Shown here: positions 60,297-64,000 of the stretch, piece after piece | Layout: each line of letters opens with the position of its first letter | Position numbering within the stretch: the first letter of the stretch is position 1 | Source of the DNA: Microbacterium enclense | Lineage (GTDB): Bacteria; Actinomycetota; Actinomycetes; Actinomycetales; Microbacteriaceae | Length of the DNA stretch: 64,000 nucleotides | Reading direction: 5' to 3' | NCBI RefSeq assembly: GCF_001456955.1 | Contig: NZ_KQ758474.1 | Location: 49,426-113,425, forward strand | Made by a program: the position numbers and the translations under genes | Notes under the pieces: generated by a model | The model's database searches: none | What the model saw: the letters and a program-made list of their open reading frames with translations, nothing else | Told to the model about the DNA's origin: nothing

Positions 60297-61462
60297 TCAC
60301 ACGTCGAGCACGCGTCGGCCCGCCGCGAGGAGCGCGGCATCCTCCTGCGGCGGGTGCACGCGGCCGACAGCACGTCGCGCAGGTGCCGTTCGAGGGGGTT
60401 GTGGCGGCTGAGAGCCGGGTTGCCGAGGGCGGCGACGGCGGTCTCCACCGCGGAGATCGCGGAGCGGACGATGAGCACCTTCGCCAGCGGCGTCCGCGCG
60501 ATCGCCGCCTCGTCGCCGGCGACCGCCCGCGCGGTGAGGCCGTACAGCAGTTCCTCGGCCTGTACGAGCTGCGCCTCGATCTCGCCCGCCAGGCTCTGGA
60601 TGCGTTCCGTGGACGCGATCGGTCGCCCGAGGCCCGCGGGGACCCGCTCGTGCGCGAAGCGCGTGAAGAAGTTCTGCGCGGCGCGCGCGACGCCGACGTA
60701 GATCGCCGCGTGGGTGAGAGAGAGCGCCGACGCCCGGCTCGACGGGTCGCGGTACGTGCCCTGGAACGGGATCTCCAGGAACCGGTCGGCCGGAACCACG
60801 ACCTCGTCATAGACCACGTCGTGCGTGGAGCTCGCGCGAAGCCCGAGATGATCCCAGGTGGGGATGATCCGGATGCCGGGATCGTCTCCCGCGACCACGA
60901 CGTGACCGACCCGCGGCTCCGGGTCGTCTGTCTTGGCCCAGACGAGGTGGTAGTCCAGGCCCGTGCTGGCCGTCACGTACGCCTTGCGCCCCGACAGTAC
61001 CCAGCCGTCGGCCGTGCGGCGAACCGTCGTGGCGGGCAGGCCGCCCCGCGCGGGGGCCCCGAGCTCGGGCTCGGCACGCGCGGTGTTGATCGAGACCGGC
61101 CGCTCGGCGGTCTCGGCGACGATCCGTTCGTACAGGGCTTCGGGCAGCCCCCCGCGCCCGGACTGCGCGACGTGGGCGGCCAGGGTGTTGGCGAAGATCA
61201 GCGCGACCGACGGATCGCCCTGACCGATCGCCTGCACGGTGCGCAGGCGATCGAGCGGTCCGAGGCCCCCGCCGCCGAAGCGCTCGTCGACGACCGCGGC
61301 GAAGACGCCGGCGCGATGCACGGCGGCGAGGCCGCCGGCGGGGAACTCCCCCGACCGGTCGTAATGGTCGGCGGTCTCGGCGACCGCCGCGGTCAGGGCG
61401 GCGAGCTCGTCCGGTCGGGCGGTGAACGCGGTGGTGCGGGCAGGTGCGAGAGGGACGGTCAT
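60297..61462 (-). pseudogene. Acyl-CoA-dehydrogenase-like flavoprotein (SfnB/DszC-like) with a 1-nt frameshift near the 3' end
   Basis: The frame from the ATG at 61462 encodes a standard protein up to NPLERHLRDVLSA (near 60364). It then changes to a low-quality arginine-rich tail that stays open to 60095, running over a terminator and into the next gene's start. One nucleotide shift at about 60358-60365 restores the expected ending VHPPQEDAALLAAGRRVLDV with a stop at 60297, giving about 389 residues. Features: FGGGGLGPLDRL, ADGWVLSGRKAYVTAS, YDEVVVPADRF, ALGNPALSRHNPLERHLRD. Relatives desulfurise sulfones or thiophenes with reduced flavin. Either a recent mutation affecting only the last about 25 residues, or an assembly error. 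Confidence 0.85.
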
Positions 61463-61606
61463 CCCTTCATGCTCGATGCGCCGCACCCGCGGCGTCCAAC
61501 AGCGATCCCTGAACGGCATCCATCGCGTAATCCGATCTGTGGGCGCCTCTTCGCGCGCCGCTCGTGCCTGCGGCCGCGGCCGGGCGCGGCGGTCCCGGAT
61601 GCGAGG

Positions 61607-62482
61607 TCACGCAGACACGGCGTGTACGTACCTGCGCGCCGTGAAGAAGCCGTCGAGCGAGGAGATCGCCGCTTCCTCCACCTCGGATTCGAGCCCGCGC
61701 CGGGTGATGAGCCGCACGTGGATCCGACCGAGGTCGGGGAAGTCCCGCCGCACCACGAGGCCGTCCGGCGTGCGCCCGCCGGTGGGGAGCACGGCGACCC
61801 CCAATCCGGCGCGTGCGGCCGCGATGACCCCCTCGAGGCTTCCGGACTCGGCCGCGATGTCGACGCGCGCGCCGATATCGCCGAGCTCCTGCAGCGCTCG
61901 CTGACGCATTCCGCACGGCTCCACGTAGGCGACCAGCGGCACGGGCTCTCCTGCCGCCGGTGCCTGCCAGCCGGGCGCCGCGTACCAGTTCAACGGCAGC
62001 TCGCCGACCTCGACGCCGGCCACGGTCGATCCCGTGTCCAGCACGACGGCGAGATCGATGCTGCCCTTGGCCACGGCATCCGTCATGCGCGTGGACCGAT
62101 CGATGTGGAACTGCACCTGCCGCTCGGGGAAGGCCCGACGCATCGTGCCGAGCAGCTCGGGCAGCACCTGCTCGGCGGCGGTCTCGGTGGAGCCCACCAC
62201 GATGGTCCGCGCGCGCGTGACGTCGAGCCGGGCGAGCGCTTCGTCGTGCACCGCGAGGATGCGCCACGCCTCGGCGAGCAGCTTCTCCCCGGCCTGGGTG
62301 AACTTGGCGCGGCGACCGTCGCGTTCGACGAGCAGCTGCTGCAGACGCTTCTCGAGCGAGCGCACGTGTTGGCTCACGGTGGGCTGGCTCAGGTGCAGCG
62401 CGACGGCGGCACGACCGAAGCCGCCGCACTCGTCGATGGCGACGAAGGTGCGGAGCTGGATGATGTCGAGCGTGTCGGCCAT
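61607..62482 (-). CDS. LysR-family transcriptional regulator
   Basis: 291 residues from the ATG at 62482. N-terminal helix-turn-helix DIIQLRTFVAIDECGGFGRAAVALHLSQPTVSQHVRSLEKRL, then a substrate-binding domain (about 88-285). The inducer is unknown; CysB-like control of the sulfur-type genes downstream is plausible. It lies 144 bp upstream of the acyl-CoA-dehydrogenase-like gene on the same strand. TATCGT lies 6 nt before the ATG. Confidence 0.93.
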   Translation of the reverse strand: MADTLDIIQLRTFVAIDECGGFGRAAVALHLSQPTVSQHVRSLEKRLQQLLVERDGRRAKFTQAGEKLLAEAWRILAVHDEALARLDVTRARTIVVGSTETAAEQVLPELLGTMRRAFPERQVQFHIDRSTRMTDAVAKGSIDLAVVLDTGSTVAGVEVGELPLNWYAAPGWQAPAAGEPVPLVAYVEPCGMRQRALQELGDIGARVDIAAESGSLEGVIAAARAGLGVAVLPTGGRTPDGLVVRRDFPDLGRIHVRLITRRGLESEVEEAAISSLDGFFTARRYVHAVSA

Positions 62483-62488
62483 GCTCGG

Positions 62489-62494
62489 ACGATA
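62489..62494 (-). promoter_or_regulatory. Leaderless -10 box of the LysR gene
   Basis: TATCGT on the minus strand, 6 nt before the ATG at 62482. Confidence 0.45.
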
Positions 62495-62587
62495 GACGCG
62501 ACGGCGGGGATGCCGCGTGCGCGAGGTCACGCGCGTTCACATGGCATCCATCAGGGCGTGCGATGACTGCCCATCACGAACCCTGCA

Positions 62588-62617
62588 TTGTTCCGCCTTC
62601 CGCATGCTTCCTAGGCT
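62588..62617 (+). promoter_or_regulatory. Predicted promoter of the AhpD-like and sulfurtransferase genes
   Basis: TTGTTC (62588-62593) and TAGGCT (62612-62617) with an 18-bp spacer, about 45 nt upstream of the ATG at 62663. Divergent from lysR, so LysR may act here. Confidence 0.5.
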
Positions 62618-62662
62618 CGATCGCGCCGGCGCTTCTCCGTGCGCCCCGAGAGTGAGCGAGAC

Positions 62663-63025
62663 ATGAGCGACTTCTTCGACCGCGAGGGCGACCGCGCCTA
62701 CACCCGCGACTACAAAGAGAGCACCCCCGACGTGCTTGCGGCCTTCACCCACTTCAACGACGCGGTGTTCGCGCGCGACGGGCGCGAGATCCCCCTGAAG
62801 TTCCGCGAGCTCATCGCGCTGGCCGTCGGCATCACGACACAGTGCACGTATTGCATCGACGGACACGCGCAGGCGGCGGTCCGGGCCGGCGCGAGCCAGG
62901 CCGAGATCGCCGAGGCCGCCTGGGTCGCGACCGCCATCCGGGCGGGCGGCGGTTTCGCGCATGGGCGCCTGGCCTTCAAACTGTCGGGTATCCACGACGA
63001 ACAGCGGGAGCACGTGCATGCCTGA
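62663..63025 (+). CDS. Carboxymuconolactone decarboxylase / AhpD-family protein
   Basis: 120 residues from the ATG at 62663 (a GTG at 62639 is possible). The redox signature TTQCTYCIDGHAQAAVRAG (C61, C64, H68) with EIPLKFRELIALAVGI is that of AhpD-like alkylhydroperoxidase proteins. It probably reduces peroxides or handles a thiol intermediate. It overlaps the sulfurtransferase gene by 8 bp. Confidence 0.9.
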   Translation: MSDFFDREGDRAYTRDYKESTPDVLAAFTHFNDAVFARDGREIPLKFRELIALAVGITTQCTYCIDGHAQAAVRAGASQAEIAEAAWVATAIRAGGGFAHGRLAFKLSGIHDEQREHVHA

Positions 63026-63878
63026 GATCCTCACCACGCCCACCGACCTGCGTGCCGCCCTCGCTGCCGGCGCCTTCCCCGACGGGGGCCCGGTGCGCGT
63101 GCTCGACGTGCGCTGGCGCCTCGATCGCCCCGACGGGCGCCCCGAGTACCTCGCCGGTCACATCCCCGGCGCGCAGTACGTCGACCTCGACCACGATCTG
63201 GCCGAGCACGGCGCTCCGACCGACGGGCGGCATCCGGTCCCCTCCATCGAGACGCTGCAGGCCGCCGCGCGGCGCTGGGGCATCGATGCCGGCGACACCG
63301 TGGTGGTCTACGACGACCTGAAGAACATGTCGAGCGCACGCGCCTGGTGGCTGCTGCGCCACGCCGGTATCGCCGACGTGCGCCTGCTCGACGGGTCGCT
63401 GCGCGCCTGGACCTCGGCCGGATACGACGTGGAGACCGGGGATGCCGAGACCCCCGCCCCGGGGAACGTCACTCTCACCTATGGGTCGCTGCCTGTGCTC
63501 GAGCTCGACGGCGTGAGCGCGTTCGCGGACGAGGCGCTGCTGCTCGACGCCCGCGCGGGCGAGCGCTACCGCGGCGAGGTCGAGCCCATCGACCCGCGGG
63601 CCGGGCACGTTCCGGGCGCGGTCAGCGCGCCCACCACCGAGAACGTCGACGGCGACGGACGGTTCCGTTCGCCCGACGAGCTGCGGTCGCGGTTCCGGAT
63701 GCTCGGGGCCGACGACGGCGCGACGGTCGGCGTGTACTGCGGTTCCGGCGTGACCGCGGCGCACCAGGCGGTGGCCCTGACCCTCGCCGGCTTCGAGCCG
63801 CGCGTGTTCCCCGGGTCGTGGAGCCAGTGGTCGAACCACCCCGAGCTGCCCGTGGCGACGGGTCCCGAGCCGCGGTAA
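63018..63878 (+). CDS. Two-domain sulfurtransferase (rhodanese / mercaptopyruvate type)
   Basis: 286 residues from the ATG at 63018. Two rhodanese domains: the inactive N-terminal one (VRVLDVRWRLDRPDGRPEYLAGHIPGAQYVDLDHDLAEHGAPTDGRHP) and the catalytic C-terminal one with VGVYCGSGVTA (Cys about 241) and PGSWSQWSNHPELPV. The CGSGVT loop is typical of 3-mercaptopyruvate sulfurtransferases. It moves sulfane sulfur to thiophilic acceptors. The remaining 122 bases of the window hold nothing recognised. Confidence 0.95.
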   Translation: MPEILTTPTDLRAALAAGAFPDGGPVRVLDVRWRLDRPDGRPEYLAGHIPGAQYVDLDHDLAEHGAPTDGRHPVPSIETLQAAARRWGIDAGDTVVVYDDLKNMSSARAWWLLRHAGIADVRLLDGSLRAWTSAGYDVETGDAETPAPGNVTLTYGSLPVLELDGVSAFADEALLLDARAGERYRGEVEPIDPRAGHVPGAVSAPTTENVDGDGRFRSPDELRSRFRMLGADDGATVGVYCGSGVTAAHQAVALTLAGFEPRVFPGSWSQWSNHPELPVATGPEPR

Positions 63879-64000
63879 GTCTCCGGCATCCGTCTTGGCC
63901 GAGGCGCACCCGCCCGTCGATGACTCGCGCCGTCTGCCCGCTCCGACCGCGCCGCCACGAACACACGGCGCAAGTCACCGGATGGCCGCCCGCCCAAACG

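Noticed and set aside
63879..64000. Minus-strand open frame at the right edge
   Set aside because: Composition is that of a shadow of the sulfurtransferase gene, with no recognisable start or motif.

Overview
The window is about 70 % G+C and gene-dense on both strands, with many 4-nt ATGA/GTGA gene overlaps, frequent GTG starts and many apparently leaderless promoters (a TAnnnT -10 box exactly 6-7 nt before the start codon). Gene content and local gene order (phosphatase-resA-ccdA-resB-ccsB; bS22-bldC-proC; archaeal-type aspS) point to a high-G+C actinobacterium of the Microbacteriaceae, most likely a Microbacterium. This is judged from family knowledge only; no search was run. I saw no rRNA, tRNA, CRISPR array, prophage or transposase.

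Layout. 0-2.5 kb: an LLM-class oxidoreductase (cut by the window edge), menC of menaquinone synthesis and a TetR regulator. 2.5-8.1 kb: a TetR-controlled pair, an MMPL transporter with a degenerate ABC-ATPase-like tail and a YhgE/Pip membrane protein, then about 500 bp of noncoding tandem repeats. 8.1-12.8 kb: the cytochrome c maturation operon (phosphatase, resA, ccdA, resB, ccsB). 12.9-24.9 kb: DedA, aspS, a catalytically degenerate ABC ATPase, small redox genes, ribosomal protein bS22, a BldC-like regulator, ArsR, the TrkH/TrkA potassium system, proC, hydrolase, second LLM gene, tadA and upp. 25-43 kb: a run rich in DNA repair and NAD genes (Cas4-like nuclease-helicase, nadE, sbcCD, an AlkA-type glycosylase), with an aldo/keto reductase, a nucleosidase, an MFS pump, and a winged-helix regulator preceded by a cysteine-rich leader peptide. 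42.7-48.5 kb: a siderophore uptake cluster (binding protein, two permeases, ATPase, two siderophore-interacting flavoproteins) with a strong DtxR/IdeR box. 48.5-51.1 kb: a double-GNAT protein, a DUF4287 protein and a MerR/DUF4188 pair. 51.2-63.9 kb: a catabolic region (FAD oxidase, ketopantoate-reductase-like protein, LLM monooxygenase, dipeptide-type ABC importer, acyl-CoA-dehydrogenase-like protein, LysR, AhpD-like protein, sulfurtransferase) that resembles organosulfur scavenging clusters.

Regulation. Eight promoters share one architecture, RTGTCGGNG-N8-YANNNT-N6/7-start. This matches the published RecA-independent DNA-damage promoter (RecA-NDp) bound by PafBC in mycobacteria. They precede sbcD, the nuclease-helicase, the AlkA-type glycosylase, nadE, proC, the double-GNAT gene, the DUF4287 gene and the first LLM gene, which suggests a DNA-damage regulon spread across the window. 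Other control signals are paired TetR operators before the MMPL gene, nested operators between merR and the DUF4188 gene, a DtxR box lying on a leaderless start, and a leaderless cysteine-codon leader ORF before the winged-helix gene.

Oddities include two degenerate ABC ATPase domains, a probable 1-nt frameshift in the acyl-CoA-dehydrogenase-like gene, a repeat-like element inside aspS, a 5-copy 53-bp tandem repeat seeded by the 3' end of the YhgE/Pip gene, and strong over-representation of the 7-mer GGCATCC/GGATGCC.
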